Assembly (NCBI RefSeq): GCF_040126305.1
Contig: NZ_CP149510.1
Location: 3,979,001-4,043,000, forward strand
From: Pararhizobium sp. A13
GTDB lineage: Bacteria; Pseudomonadota; Alphaproteobacteria; Rhizobiales; Rhizobiaceae
Reading direction: 5' to 3'
Length of the DNA stretch: 64,000 nt
The translations under genes were made by a program, and so were the position numbers. This document shows positions 46,714 through 56,404 of the stretch, in pieces; positions within the stretch are counted from its first letter, which is position 1; every line of letters begins with the position of its first letter. The notes under the pieces were generated by a model that was not told where the DNA came from, did no database searches, and saw nothing but the letters and a program-made list of their open reading frames with translations.

Positions 46714-48222
46714 TCAGAAGAAACCCAGCGCCTTCGGGCTGTAGCTCACCAGCATGTTCTTGGTCTGCTGGTAGTGATCGAGCATCATCTTGTGGGTTTC
46801 GCGGCCAATGCCGGACTGCTTGTAGCCGCCAAAGGCCGCGTGGGCCGGATAGGCGTGGTAACAGTTGGTCCAGACGCGGCCGGCCTGGATGTTGCGGCCG
46901 AAATTGTAGCAGCGATTGGCATCGCGGCTCCACACGCCCGCGCCGAGGCCGTAGAGCGTGTCATTGGCGATCTCGAGCGCTTCGGCATCATCCTTGAAGG
47001 TGGTGACGGACACGACGGGTCCGAAGATTTCCTCCTGGAAGATGCGCATCTTGTTGTGCCCCTTGAACACCGTCGGCTTGACGTAGAAACCGCCGGCGAG
47101 CTCGCCTTCGAGCGTATTGCGCTCGCCGCCGATCAGCACCTCGGCGCCTTCCTGGCGGCCGATGTCCAGATAGGACATGATCTTTTCCAGCTGTTCGCTC
47201 GAAGCCTGGGCGCCGATCATCGTTGCCATATCGAGCGGGTTACCCTGCTTGATTGCCGCGACCCGTTTGACCGCCTTTTCCATGAAGCGATCATAGATCT
47301 TCTCATGCACCAGCGCGCGGCTCGGGCATGTGCAAACCTCGCCCTGGTTAAGCGCGAACATCGCAAAGCCTTCCAGCGCCTTGTCGAGATAGTCGTCGTC
47401 CTCGGCCATGACGTCGGCAAAGAAGATGTTCGGCGACTTGCCGCCCAGTTCCAGCGTCACCGGAATGAGGTTCTGGCTGGCATACTGCATGATCAGCCGG
47501 CCGGTCGATGTCTCGCCGGTGAAGGCCACCTTGTTGATGCGCGGGTTGGTGGCGAGCGGCTTGCCGGCTTCGAGGCCAAAGCCGTTGACGATGTTGAGCA
47601 CGCCCGGCGGCAGCAGGTCGCCCACCAGTTCGATCCAGACGAGGATCGAGGCTGGCGTCTGCTCGGCGGGCTTCAGCACGACGCAGTTGCCGGCGGCAAG
47701 CGCGGGTGCAAGCTTCCACGCAGCCATCAGGATCGGGAAGTTCCAGGGAATGATCTGGCCGACAACGCCGAGCGGTTCATGGAAGTGGTAGGCGATGGTG
47801 TCGTGGTCGATCTCGCCGATCGAGCCTTCCTGGGCGCGGACGCAAGACGCGAAGTAGCGGAAATGATCGATGGCGAGCGGCATGTCGGCTGCCATGGTCT
47901 CGCGCAGCGGCTTGCCGTTGTCCCAAGTCTCGGCCTTTGCCAGAAGCTCGATATTGTCTTCCATGCGCTGGGCGATCTTCATCAGGATATTGGCGCGCTC
48001 CGTCGTCGACGTGCGCCCCCACTTGCCCTTGGCGGCATGAGCGGCGTCGAGCGCCAGCTCGATATCGGCGGCTTCGGAGCGCGCGATCTGGCAGAGCACG
48101 CCGCCGGTGACCGGGGTGGTGTTGTCGAAATAGCGGCCGCTCACCGGTTCGCGCCATTCGCCACCGATGAAGTTGCCGTATTTTTCCTTGAACGGGTTTT
48201 CGACGATTTTCTGATGCAGCAT
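46714..48222 (-). CDS. Aldehyde dehydrogenase (acetaldehyde type)
   Basis: NAD-dependent dehydrogenase of 502 residues that oxidises short aldehydes to acids. Rossmann and catalytic pattern: [33 protein letters not shown] (Glu in the active site) and [17 protein letters not shown] with the catalytic Cys. The double Cys CTC near the catalytic residue is as in AldB/ExaC-type enzymes. ATG 48222 has AGGAGG. It is followed by DUF779 and preceded by an AcoR-like regulator with a dyad between. Confidence 0.93.
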   Translation of the reverse strand: MLHQKIVENPFKEKYGNFIGGEWREPVSGRYFDNTTPVTGGVLCQIARSEAADIELALDAAHAAKGKWGRTSTTERANILMKIAQRMEDNIELLAKAETWDNGKPLRETMAADMPLAIDHFRYFASCVRAQEGSIGEIDHDTIAYHFHEPLGVVGQIIPWNFPILMAAWKLAPALAAGNCVVLKPAEQTPASILVWIELVGDLLPPGVLNIVNGFGLEAGKPLATNPRINKVAFTGETSTGRLIMQYASQNLIPVTLELGGKSPNIFFADVMAEDDDYLDKALEGFAMFALNQGEVCTCPSRALVHEKIYDRFMEKAVKRVAAIKQGNPLDMATMIGAQASSEQLEKIMSYLDIGRQEGAEVLIGGERNTLEGELAGGFYVKPTVFKGHNKMRIFQEEIFGPVVSVTTFKDDAEALEIANDTLYGLGAGVWSRDANRCYNFGRNIQAGRVWTNCYHAYPAHAAFGGYKQSGIGRETHKMMLDHYQQTKNMLVSYSPKALGFF

Positions 48223-48324
48223 GTGATTTCTCCTCCTGAAACAGATCCAACAATCTGCTGGGAGGAAAGGTGCGCCAGAACAGGTCAGGCAGATAGAGCG
48301 GCAGTGCACGCCGGAGCGGGCGAG

Positions 48325-48342
48325 TGTCTCAGATGTGCGACA
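48325..48342. promoter_or_regulatory. 18-bp operator-like dyad upstream of the aldehyde dehydrogenase gene
   Basis: TGTCTCA-GATG-TGCGACA has 7-base arms with one mismatch, 102 bases upstream of the ALDH start and just after the regulator stop. It is a candidate site for the Fis-type HTH of the AcoR-like protein encoded upstream. Confidence 0.55.
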
Positions 48343-48401
48343 CCGAGATTACACGAAACATGCTGCAGCGCGGCAACGACGCCGGACTGGCATCCGGCCG
48401 G

Positions 48402-49349
48402 TCAATTGATCGAGAGCTTTTTCATTTTCCGGTAGAGCGTTGCCCGGCTGATGCCGAGCGTATCAGCAGCCAGGGAGACGTTGCCGTTGCTGCGCGACAG
48501 GACACGGCGAAGCGCGGCGCGTTCGGCATCGAAAAGATCCTCGCCCTGCCCCACCGGCGCTTCATCGAGAACGTCGGCGGCTGGTACACCGGCGGCAATG
48601 CGCCGGTCATCGAGATTGAGCCGGAGACGCGCCGCTCGGGTCGCGCCAAGCACGAGGTCATCCCGGTCGATGGCGAGCAGCGCCGGGCTGCTCTTGCCGT
48701 CGGCAGGGACCAGAAGGATGCGGGCGCCGTTGAAGGCGCGTCGAAAGAGATTGGCCTCGATCCGGGCGGCGGCATCGCGCACCGCCTGCGACATAAGCAC
48801 CATCGCCATTTCGCCGGCGTCCTCCCGACAGGTGGAGATATCGATGGCGGCAGCGATCCGGCCGCAATGATCGCGGATCGGCGCGGTCGAACAGATGAGG
48901 CCCGTGTTGCAACTGAGGAAATGCTGGTCGCGCTGGATGACGACGGCGCGCTCGTCGGCGATCGCCGTGCCGATGCCGTTGGTGCCGACGCTCGCCTCGC
49001 TCCAGACGGTGCCGGACCAGAGGCCGAGCCCGCGAAAATCCTTGTCGTCGCCCGCTGCCCCCCGCCGCTCGAGTGCAACGCCGCTGCCGTCCGTGAGCAG
49101 CAGGCAACAGCCTGCCTTGCCGATCGTTGAAAACAGTCGGTCAAGTTCACCTTGTGCCTCTTCGATCAGATGCCCGGACTTTTCCCGCGCCGCGCGAAAT
49201 TCACGCTCCGACAGCCGCAGCGGCGAACGGGCTTCCTCCGGAGAAAGGCCATGCACGGTCAGGCAGCGGCGCCAGGATGCCGCCACAGGCGAACTGGCGG
49301 CTGCCGACGCATGCTGTGCGACGGCGTGAACATGATCCGAATGATTCAT
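48402..49349 (-). CDS. AcoR-like GAF/Fis-HTH regulator lacking an AAA+ domain
   Basis: Transcription factor of 315 residues: GAF sensor part (SGTVWSEASVGTNGIGTAI, HFLSCNTGLICSTAPI) as in AcoR, and a C-terminal Fis-type HTH (GNVSLAADTLGISRATLYRKM). The sigma-54 AAA+ domain of AcoR, with its GAFTGA loop, is absent. Located upstream of the aldehyde dehydrogenase, it probably responds to aldehyde or a related signal. The gene ends 60 bases before the dyad. The start at 49349 (MNHSDHVHAV) has AGGGAGGAG upstream. Confidence 0.85.
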   Translation of the reverse strand: MNHSDHVHAVAQHASAAASSPVAASWRRCLTVHGLSPEEARSPLRLSEREFRAAREKSGHLIEEAQGELDRLFSTIGKAGCCLLLTDGSGVALERRGAAGDDKDFRGLGLWSGTVWSEASVGTNGIGTAIADERAVVIQRDQHFLSCNTGLICSTAPIRDHCGRIAAAIDISTCREDAGEMAMVLMSQAVRDAAARIEANLFRRAFNGARILLVPADGKSSPALLAIDRDDLVLGATRAARLRLNLDDRRIAAGVPAADVLDEAPVGQGEDLFDAERAALRRVLSRSNGNVSLAADTLGISRATLYRKMKKLSIN

Positions 49350-49529
49350 CGGCTCTCCTCCCTGAGGGCTGACGCTGATGCAACTATAGGCATATTCGGC
49401 AAGACGTCCACCTCGACAAAGGTCAAAGGCAAAACGGACGCAATCTCATTCGGCCGCTACGCCCGTGGCATGCTATTGCGTGAACATGACGATGTGATAG
49501 GCAGCCTTGCTGTCTTCATCCAACCCGTC

Positions 49530-50729
49530 ATGGTTTCCCGCGCAATGCTTCGTGAATTCTCGCTCAAGAGCCTTTTCATGGGCCTGCTCACCGCTTTCGT
49601 CGGTTTCGCCAGTTCCTTTGCCGTCGTCCTGCACGGGCTGACAGGGGTCGGCGCAACGGAGGCGCAGGCAGCGTCAGGGTTGATGGCGCTGTCGGTGTCG
49701 ATGGGACTGTGCGCGATCGTGCTCAGCGTCGCGACCCGGCTGCCGGTCAGCATCGCCTGGTCGACGCCGGGTGCGGCGCTGCTTGCCAGTTCCGGCGCGG
49801 TGGCAGGCGGCTTCAACACGGCCGTCGGCGGCTTCCTGATCTGCGGCGTGCTGATCATTCTCGCCGGCCTGTGGAAACCGCTCGGCCGCGCGGTCGCGGC
49901 AATTCCTGCACCGCTGGCGAATGCCATGCTTGCCGGAGTCTTGATCGGGCTCTGCTTCGCGCCGGTCAAGGCGGTCGCCTTCAATCCGTTGTTGGGGCTG
50001 CCGATCGTTCTCACATGGGTGATCGTCGGCAGCGTCAACCGGCTGTTTGCGGTCCCCGCGGCTCTTCTCGCATTCGCTCTGGTGCTCGCCTTCGGCATCG
50101 ATATGCCGGTCGACGCGATGGCGCGAGTTTCGGCGACGCTCATCCCGCATGTCGAATGGGTAAGCCCGCGCTTTACCCTCGCCGGCCTCGTCAGCATCGC
50201 GCTGCCGCTGTTCATCGTCACCATGGCCTCGCAGAACATTCCGGGCATCACCGTGCTCAAGGTCAACGGCTACGAACCGCAACCCGGGCCGCTCTTCACG
50301 ACGACAGGCATCTTTTCCATCCTGAGCGCGCCCTTCGGCGGCCATGCGGTCAATCTCGCTGCGATCACGGCGGCGATGTGCGCGGGCGAGGATGCGCATC
50401 ACGACCCGTCCCGCCGCTACTGGTCGGCAATCGTCGCCGGTGCGGGTTATGTCGTCTTCGGCCTCTTGGCCGCGTCCGTCACCGCCTTTGTCAGCCTGGC
50501 GCCGCCGATCCTCATCCAGGCTGTCGCAGGTCTCGCCCTCATCAATGCTTTTGCCGGCTCCGCAATGGCAGCCTTGAAGGAACAGGATAGCCGCGAAGCC
50601 GCAGCCGTCACATTTCTGGTAACTGCATCCGGGGTCAGCTTTGCAGGGATTTCGGGTGCCTTCTGGGGGCTGCTGGCCGGCGGTCTCATGCTCGCACTCG
50701 CCCGGTTCACCCGTTCGCGCGGACGCTAA
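49530..50729 (+). CDS. benE: BenE-family benzoate/proton symporter-like permease
   Basis: Membrane protein of about 399 residues with about 12 hydrophobic segments of the BenE/YdcO family: STPGAALLASSGAVAGGFN, NAMLAGVLIGLCFAPVKA and MASQNIPGITVLKVNGYEP. The frame is open to 49152 and the start is unsure because no strong ribosome site is seen; 49530 gives the family length. No aromatic degradation genes lie nearby, so benzoate as substrate is only the family guess. Confidence 0.82.
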   Translation: MVSRAMLREFSLKSLFMGLLTAFVGFASSFAVVLHGLTGVGATEAQAASGLMALSVSMGLCAIVLSVATRLPVSIAWSTPGAALLASSGAVAGGFNTAVGGFLICGVLIILAGLWKPLGRAVAAIPAPLANAMLAGVLIGLCFAPVKAVAFNPLLGLPIVLTWVIVGSVNRLFAVPAALLAFALVLAFGIDMPVDAMARVSATLIPHVEWVSPRFTLAGLVSIALPLFIVTMASQNIPGITVLKVNGYEPQPGPLFTTTGIFSILSAPFGGHAVNLAAITAAMCAGEDAHHDPSRRYWSAIVAGAGYVVFGLLAASVTAFVSLAPPILIQAVAGLALINAFAGSAMAALKEQDSREAAAVTFLVTASGVSFAGISGAFWGLLAGGLMLALARFTRSRGR

Positions 50730-50737
50730 CGGGGCGG

Positions 50738-52831
50738 TCAGGCCGCCGCTGCGGAACGATCCCGAACCAGCATTTCTTCCGCATTCCCGGAGGCGGCCAG
50801 AACGACGGGAGCGCTGTTGACCACATGCTCGATCTGGCCGATCGGCATCGGCTTGCCGAACAGATAGCCCTGCACCTGGAGGCAGCCTTCACTGCGGAGA
50901 AACTCCATGTGTTCTTCGCTCTCGACGCCTTCGGCGAGGACCGGAATATCGAGGCTTTGCGCGAGGATGATGGTGGAGCGCACGATCGCCGCCGAATGCC
51001 GATTGCTCGTCACCCCATTGATGAAGGCACGGTCGATCTTGATCTTGTCGAACGGAAAGTTCTGCAGGGTTGAGAGCGACGAGTAACCCGTACCGTAGTC
51101 GTCCATGGCAATCTTGACGCCAAGCCCTTTCAGGCGACTGATGATATTCAGCGCGTGTTGCTGGTCGGCAATAATCCCCGACTCCGTGATTTCAAGCTCA
51201 AGGCGAGATGCATCGAGACCGGTCTCGACAAGAATTTCGCCGACGCGGGCCGGGAAGTTGGCATCGGCAAGCTGAGCCGGCGCAACATTGACGGCAATCT
51301 TGATCGGATTTGCCCACGACGACGCCTGCCGGCAGGCCGTCAGCAGCACCCAGTCTCCCAGTTGGTGAATGAAACCGTTCTTCTCGGCGACCGGAATAAA
51401 CTCCGCGGGCGGCACCATGCCGCGCGCCGGATGATGCCAGCGCAACAGAACCTCGAACCCGATGACATCCCGGGTCAGCGAATTGTTCTGGTACTGATAA
51501 TAGAGTTCGAATTCGTTGCGCTCGATACCCAGGCGCATATCCATGGCGAGAACACTGCGGTTGCGGGCGGCGTCGTCCATCGAAGGCTCATAGACCCGTA
51601 TGGAATTCGACCCGGCTGCCTTGGCGCGATACATCGCAAGATCCGCCTGGGCGAGAAGTTCCTCCTGATTGCGGGCATCGACCGGAAACCGCGAAATGCC
51701 GACGCTGGTCCCGACCAAAAGGGTCCTGCCCTGCCACTCGACCGGCTTGACGATTTCGGCGATCAACCGTGAAGCAAAAGCCTTGACCTCCTGCTTCACG
51801 AAGACATTGGACGTGAGAGCGATGAACTCGTCACCGCCGATGCGGGCAATGAATTCACCCTCGCCCAGAACCTTGGACATGCGCTCGGCGATCGTGCGCA
51901 GTACGGCATCGCCTGCCGCATGCCCGTGCACGTCGTTGACATCCTTGAACCGGTCGAGATCGAACGAAAGCACCGCGACGCCGGCCGTATCGTCCTTCTG
52001 GCGCCGGATGACGTCATCGAGATGCTCGCCGAAAGCGACGCGGTTCGGCAGGCCGCTCAATGGGTCATGGAGCGACAGATGCCGGAAACGCTCCGCCGCC
52101 AGATTGCTGGAATGCAGATCGATGATATAGGTCGAGGCGCCGAGACCGAGCATCAGGCAGATCATCGCGAGAACCATGGCGAGCAGCAGGTTGTCGGGGA
52201 TGAAAGCGGCGGACGGCTGGACCATCGGATCGGGAAGGACCGTCAATGCGGTCATGCCGGTGAAATGCGTGCTGACGATCGCAAGGATCAGGGCAAGCGC
52301 GCCGCCGTATTTGCAGAAGCGCGTTACCGGACGGGCGATCCGGCTGGCGGCGATGGCACCGAAACCCATGCCGAGAATAATCGACGCCAGATAAAAGCCG
52401 AAGTCCCATTCCATGCGGCCGGAGATCTGATAGGCCGCCATCCCCATATAGTGCATGATGGCGATGCCTGCTCCCAGGATGGCGCCGCCGAGTTCGATGG
52501 TCGGGCCGGTCTTGCGCATCGCGGTCACGAACAGGCCGAGCGTGGTAATGCCGATCGCGGCGCCCAGCGAAGACAATGTCAGGATCGGCTCATAGGCATG
52601 CCGCAGCAACGACCTGTAGCTCAGCATCGCAATGAAATGGGTCGTCCAGATGGTCGAGCCGCCGATGACCCCGCTCATGAACAGCCAGTTCAGCTTCTGC
52701 ACGCCGGCGGTGCGCCTGACACGCGCATAGAGCCGCATCGTCAGTACGGAACCAAGAACGCACACCAGAGCGGCAAGCGCGAGCAAGCCGTAGTCATGAT
52801 CGACTACGACACACGAAAGAATCTTGAGCAT
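50738..52831 (-). CDS. MHYT-GGDEF-EAL membrane protein (c-di-GMP turnover)
   Basis: Inner-membrane protein of 697 residues. Residues 1-230: MHYT sensor, several helices with HFIAML, MHYMGM and HFTGM copper- or gas-sensing motifs. GGDEF domain about 270-420 with intact RIGGDEFIAL (synthase); EAL domain about 440-685 with EVLLRW in place of EALLRW, IEITESGI, and DDYGTGYSSL. Both activities may be present. It faces the rplY gene divergently. The start has a weak site, MLKILSCVVVDHDYG. Confidence 0.92.
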   Translation of the reverse strand: MLKILSCVVVDHDYGLLALAALVCVLGSVLTMRLYARVRRTAGVQKLNWLFMSGVIGGSTIWTTHFIAMLSYRSLLRHAYEPILTLSSLGAAIGITTLGLFVTAMRKTGPTIELGGAILGAGIAIMHYMGMAAYQISGRMEWDFGFYLASIILGMGFGAIAASRIARPVTRFCKYGGALALILAIVSTHFTGMTALTVLPDPMVQPSAAFIPDNLLLAMVLAMICLMLGLGASTYIIDLHSSNLAAERFRHLSLHDPLSGLPNRVAFGEHLDDVIRRQKDDTAGVAVLSFDLDRFKDVNDVHGHAAGDAVLRTIAERMSKVLGEGEFIARIGGDEFIALTSNVFVKQEVKAFASRLIAEIVKPVEWQGRTLLVGTSVGISRFPVDARNQEELLAQADLAMYRAKAAGSNSIRVYEPSMDDAARNRSVLAMDMRLGIERNEFELYYQYQNNSLTRDVIGFEVLLRWHHPARGMVPPAEFIPVAEKNGFIHQLGDWVLLTACRQASSWANPIKIAVNVAPAQLADANFPARVGEILVETGLDASRLELEITESGIIADQQHALNIISRLKGLGVKIAMDDYGTGYSSLSTLQNFPFDKIKIDRAFINGVTSNRHSAAIVRSTIILAQSLDIPVLAEGVESEEHMEFLRSEGCLQVQGYLFGKPMPIGQIEHVVNSAPVVLAASGNAEEMLVRDRSAAAA

Positions 52832-53154
52832 CGGACACCTGTTTTAAGCGTGGCCGCACCCTGTCAGGTAAACACTAAGAGAGATTAACGTGGTACGGAC
52901 TTGCTCGGAGCACGGTTATCAAGCCCTAAACGATGTCGCACGCGGCGTGCGCAAGAGAAGGTAGGGCCCCTTTCACGCGGGTTTTTCCGCAAAACTCGCT
53001 CTTGCTTGCATTTCACAGCGTTCTCGGTTATGGACGCGCGTCCGCGCAGACACCCTTGGAGGCAAACGCGGATGAGGCGGTCAAAGGCCTCGGTTCATCC
53101 TGTCTTTTACAGACAAGCGGATGAGCTCTCCAAAAACACCAGAAAGGTACTGCC
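52832..53154. other. Divergent gap of 323 bases before rplY
   Basis: Nothing clear except a weak promoter match TTGCAT-N16-TTATGG at 53006-53033 for rplY and a small inverted repeat TGTC/GACA near 53099-53113. AGAAAGGTA is the rplY ribosome site. Confidence 0.4.
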
Positions 53155-53766
53155 ATGAGCCACGCATCCTACGAGCTCAAGGCCGAAACGCGCGAACGGG
53201 TTGGTAAGGGGTCCTCCCGTGAACTTCGCCGCAACGGTCTTATTCCTGCTGTCATCTACGGTGACAAGCAGACACCGATTTCCATCGCCCTCTCCACGAA
53301 GGAAGTCACCCAGAGAATTCACGCCGGTGGTTTCATGACCACGATCGCCACGATCGACGTTGGCGGCGAGAAGATCCGCGTCCTGCCGAAGGACTACCAG
53401 CTGGATCCGGTCCGTGACTTCACCATGCATGTCGACTTCCTGCGCGTTACCAAGGACTCGACGGTCACCGTCGAAATTCCGGTTCACTTCGTCAACGAAG
53501 AAAAGTCCCCGGGCCTCAAGGTCGGCGGCGTACTGAACATCGTTCGCCACGAAGTCGAACTGGTGGTTTCCGCCAGCGACATTCCGGAATTCCTGACGGC
53601 CGATCTTTCCGGCCTGAAGCTCGGCGACGGCATCCACATCTCGGACATCAAGCTGCCGAAGGGCGCGACTCCGGTCATCACCGACCGCGACTTCACGATC
53701 GCCACCATTGCCACCCCGGCCGGCGGCGTATCGGAAGCAGAAGAAGCCGAAACCGCATCCGAGTAA
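53155..53766 (+). CDS. rplY: 50S ribosomal protein L25/general stress protein Ctc
   Basis: 5S rRNA-binding ribosomal protein of 203 residues, the long TL5/Ctc form with C-terminal domain. Contains [39 protein letters not shown] and [16 protein letters not shown]; acidic tail [13 protein letters not shown] 53155 follows GAAAGG. It is normally followed by pth in alphaproteobacteria, but here two signalling genes intervene. Confidence 0.96.
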   Translation: MSHASYELKAETRERVGKGSSRELRRNGLIPAVIYGDKQTPISIALSTKEVTQRIHAGGFMTTIATIDVGGEKIRVLPKDYQLDPVRDFTMHVDFLRVTKDSTVTVEIPVHFVNEEKSPGLKVGGVLNIVRHEVELVVSASDIPEFLTADLSGLKLGDGIHISDIKLPKGATPVITDRDFTIATIATPAGGVSEAEEAETASE

Positions 53767-53792
53767 TCGGCGCTTTCAAAGCTCGATCGACG

Positions 53793-53824
53793 ACCCGCCC
53801 CATTTCCCATGGGGCGGGTTTTTT
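53793..53824 (+). terminator. Rho-independent terminator of rplY
   Basis: ACCCGCCCCAT (53793-53803) pairs with ATGGGGCGGGT (53809-53819), then TTTTTT. It begins 27 bases after the rplY stop. Confidence 0.95.
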
Positions 53825-54000
53825 GTTGCTCGCCATCAGCGGCACCATTTTTAACCCGCACTACAACTAAAACTTTTTATCCTGCGATTTCAGTAACATT
53901 TAAGACTTTCATGATGTGTTGTCGTCGGGGGATTATTCCGGCTTCAGTGTACGAGAATCCTAATGGGACGCGAGACTAGCAGCACGATCGGGTGCATCCG

Positions 54001-56382
54001 ATGATGCATTCTGTCGAGAACCGATTTATTGCCATTGTCTGTGGCGCGATGCTTATGTTCGTCGCCCCTCTCATCGTGCTTTTCCTGACCCTGTCATCGG
54101 AGCGCGTCGCCCGCGAACGGCTGCAAAACACGCAGATCCTCCTGGAGGCCGGCGCCCAGGCACTTGGCAAGCCCCTTTGGGATTTCGATGGCGACGGGGC
54201 GGAGCAGATCGCAAAATCTCTGAGCGCCAACGCCGACGTCCTCTGCGTTCACATCAAGGATAGCTCCGGAACCATCTCCGTACACATTCCCCCTGTACCC
54301 ATCGATGCGAACGTGCCGCACAAGACCCTCGCAAAGGAGATCCTCTACCATTCGCAGGATGGCCAAAGATTGGTCGGCACCGTGGAAATCTGGGTCGCAG
54401 CGCCCGGCCTGCTGTCGCGCTTCAGCAAGGACGAGCTCACCGTCTTTGCCATTCTGGTCGTCGCCGTCGGCGTGGTTTTCGCCTCAGCCATCCTCGGAAA
54501 CCGTATCACCGTGATCCGGCCGCTGATGCGCCTGACAGCCGCCATCGAAGCGACCCGGCGGCTCGGTTCGCGCCACCACGTGGACTGGACATCGGACGAC
54601 GAAATGGGCACGCTCGCCCATAACTTCAACGAGATGCAGAGCAGGCTGGAGCGCGAGGAGACCGAGCTGAAGCTGGCGCACGATCGAGCGACCGACATCT
54701 ATAACCTCACGCCCTCGATGCTGTTTTCGCTCGATACGGCCAATTGCATCACCGCCGTCAGCGACTACTGGCTGATGGCCACCGGCTATGGCCGCGATCA
54801 GGTGATCGGACGCACCTTCACCGATTTCGTCGACGAACACTGGCACGAGACCTACCGCGCACGTCGCAGCAACGGCAACGCAACGCATGCCAATATCTGC
54901 GAAGTCACCGTCCCGTTCATCAAGGCCAACGGCGAAACGATGACGGTGCTCATTCTGGAGATGAAGAGTGCCACCTGCGACGACCATGGCGGCCTCTCCC
55001 TGTCCGTGATGACCGACGTCACGGAGCTCAAGCAGGCCGAAAGCCGCAACCATGCGCAAGCAATCACCGATCACCTGACCGGCCTGCTCAATCGCCAGGG
55101 CTTCGAAGCAGCACTCGACGATGCCATCCGCAATGCCGACGAGACCACAACGGAACTGGCCTGCATCTTCATCGATCTCGACCGTTTCAAGTGGATCAAC
55201 GACAATTTCGGCCATGCCGCCGGCGATGAGGTGCTGCGCCAGGTCGTCGCCCGCATCCGCACGACACTGCGGCCGGACGACACCATGTCGCGCCTCGGCG
55301 GCGACGAATTCGCCATTCTGGTCAATGCAGAGCGAGTCGAAGCCTTGGCAAGCGAGATCGGCGACCGCATCTGTGCCAGTCTGCACGAGCCGATCCTCGT
55401 CCAAGGGGCGGAGCTTTCGGTGAGCGCCAGCATCGGCATCGCGCTTTATCCTGTTCACGCGGCCAACGCCGCAGAACTGCTCCTGAAATCCGACATGGCT
55501 ATGTATGCCCGCAAGCGCGACGGCAAGAACGGCATGCTCGTCTTCGACATCAGCATGCTAGACAGTGCCCGCGAACGCCACGAGATGGAGCAGAACATCG
55601 AGGCCGGTTTGAAGGAAGACTGGTTCGAAGCTTACCTGCAGCCGATTGTCAGCCTTTCCGACGGCCGCATCGCGGGCTTCGAAGCGCTGATGCGCCTGCA
55701 CCATCCGGAAAAGGGGATCCTGCCGCCAGCCAAGATCATCGGCATTGCCGAGGAAACCGGCTCGATTGCCCGCATCGGCGAACGCGTGCTGGAAAAGGCG
55801 GTCAGCCATCTTGCGCGGCTGACCCAGCTCGAAGGAACGGAGGCGACCTATCTGGCCGTCAACTTCTCGCCGCCGCAGTTCGTGGAGACATTGCCGCACA
55901 AACTCGCAGCGTTGCTCCTGAAACACCACATCTCCCCTGCCCGGATCGTCATCGAGATCACCGAAGCCGTACTGATGCTTGACAATCCGGACGTCCATGC
56001 CGTGTTGAAGCAACTGAGCGAATTCGGCTGCCGCATCGCGCTCGATGACTTCGGAACGGGCTATTCGTCGCTCAGCTACCTCAACCGCTTCCCCGTCGAT
56101 ATCGTCAAGGTCGACCAATCTTTTACCCGGTCGCTGACGACGGGGACCGCCGATATCCGCCGCAAGAGCCGGATGCTGATCAAGGGCATCCGCACCATTT
56201 CCCATCAGATGGGTTGCACCGTCGTTGCCGAGGGTATCGAGACGAAGGAGCAGTGGGAGCTGCTGAGCAAGCTCGGCCTCGACTACGGTCAGGGTTATCT
56301 TTTCAGCCGGCCGATGCCGATCGAAAATATGTTACTGATGCTGGAAATGGAATCAGAAGCGAAGGCTACCAACCGCGCATGA
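54001..56382 (+). CDS. Membrane sensor with PAS, GGDEF and EAL domains
   Basis: c-di-GMP enzyme of about 793 residues. Order: helix about 5-30 (FIAIVCGAMLMFVAPLIVLF), periplasmic segment to about 150, second helix about 150-170, HAMP-like RPLMRLTAAIEATRRLGS, PAS about 240-350, GGDEF with intact RLGGDEFAIL near 440 and EAL with EALMRLHHP near 555, ITEAVLML and DDFGTGYSSL. Either activity may dominate. GTG 53992 and ATG 54004 are alternative starts. The next gene, 22 bases on, encodes a periplasmic binding protein; they probably form one signalling pair. Confidence 0.92.
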   Translation: MMHSVENRFIAIVCGAMLMFVAPLIVLFLTLSSERVARERLQNTQILLEAGAQALGKPLWDFDGDGAEQIAKSLSANADVLCVHIKDSSGTISVHIPPVPIDANVPHKTLAKEILYHSQDGQRLVGTVEIWVAAPGLLSRFSKDELTVFAILVVAVGVVFASAILGNRITVIRPLMRLTAAIEATRRLGSRHHVDWTSDDEMGTLAHNFNEMQSRLEREETELKLAHDRATDIYNLTPSMLFSLDTANCITAVSDYWLMATGYGRDQVIGRTFTDFVDEHWHETYRARRSNGNATHANICEVTVPFIKANGETMTVLILEMKSATCDDHGGLSLSVMTDVTELKQAESRNHAQAITDHLTGLLNRQGFEAALDDAIRNADETTTELACIFIDLDRFKWINDNFGHAAGDEVLRQVVARIRTTLRPDDTMSRLGGDEFAILVNAERVEALASEIGDRICASLHEPILVQGAELSVSASIGIALYPVHAANAAELLLKSDMAMYARKRDGKNGMLVFDISMLDSARERHEMEQNIEAGLKEDWFEAYLQPIVSLSDGRIAGFEALMRLHHPEKGILPPAKIIGIAEETGSIARIGERVLEKAVSHLARLTQLEGTEATYLAVNFSPPQFVETLPHKLAALLLKHHISPARIVIEITEAVLMLDNPDVHAVLKQLSEFGCRIALDDFGTGYSSLSYLNRFPVDIVKVDQSFTRSLTTGTADIRRKSRMLIKGIRTISHQMGCTVVAEGIETKEQWELLSKLGLDYGQGYLFSRPMPIENMLLMLEMESEAKATNRA

Positions 56383-56404
56383 CGAAAATGAGAGAGAAAC
56401 AGAT

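Noticed and set aside
48225..48324. Possible sigma-54 promoter before the aldehyde dehydrogenase
   Set aside because: The closest match (TGGCGCACCTTTCC) lacks the GC at proper spacing, and the regulator has no AAA+ domain.
46618..48435. 605-codon frame on the plus strand across the aldehyde dehydrogenase gene
   Set aside because: Shadow frame of the dehydrogenase gene; starts inside a repeat and has no domain.
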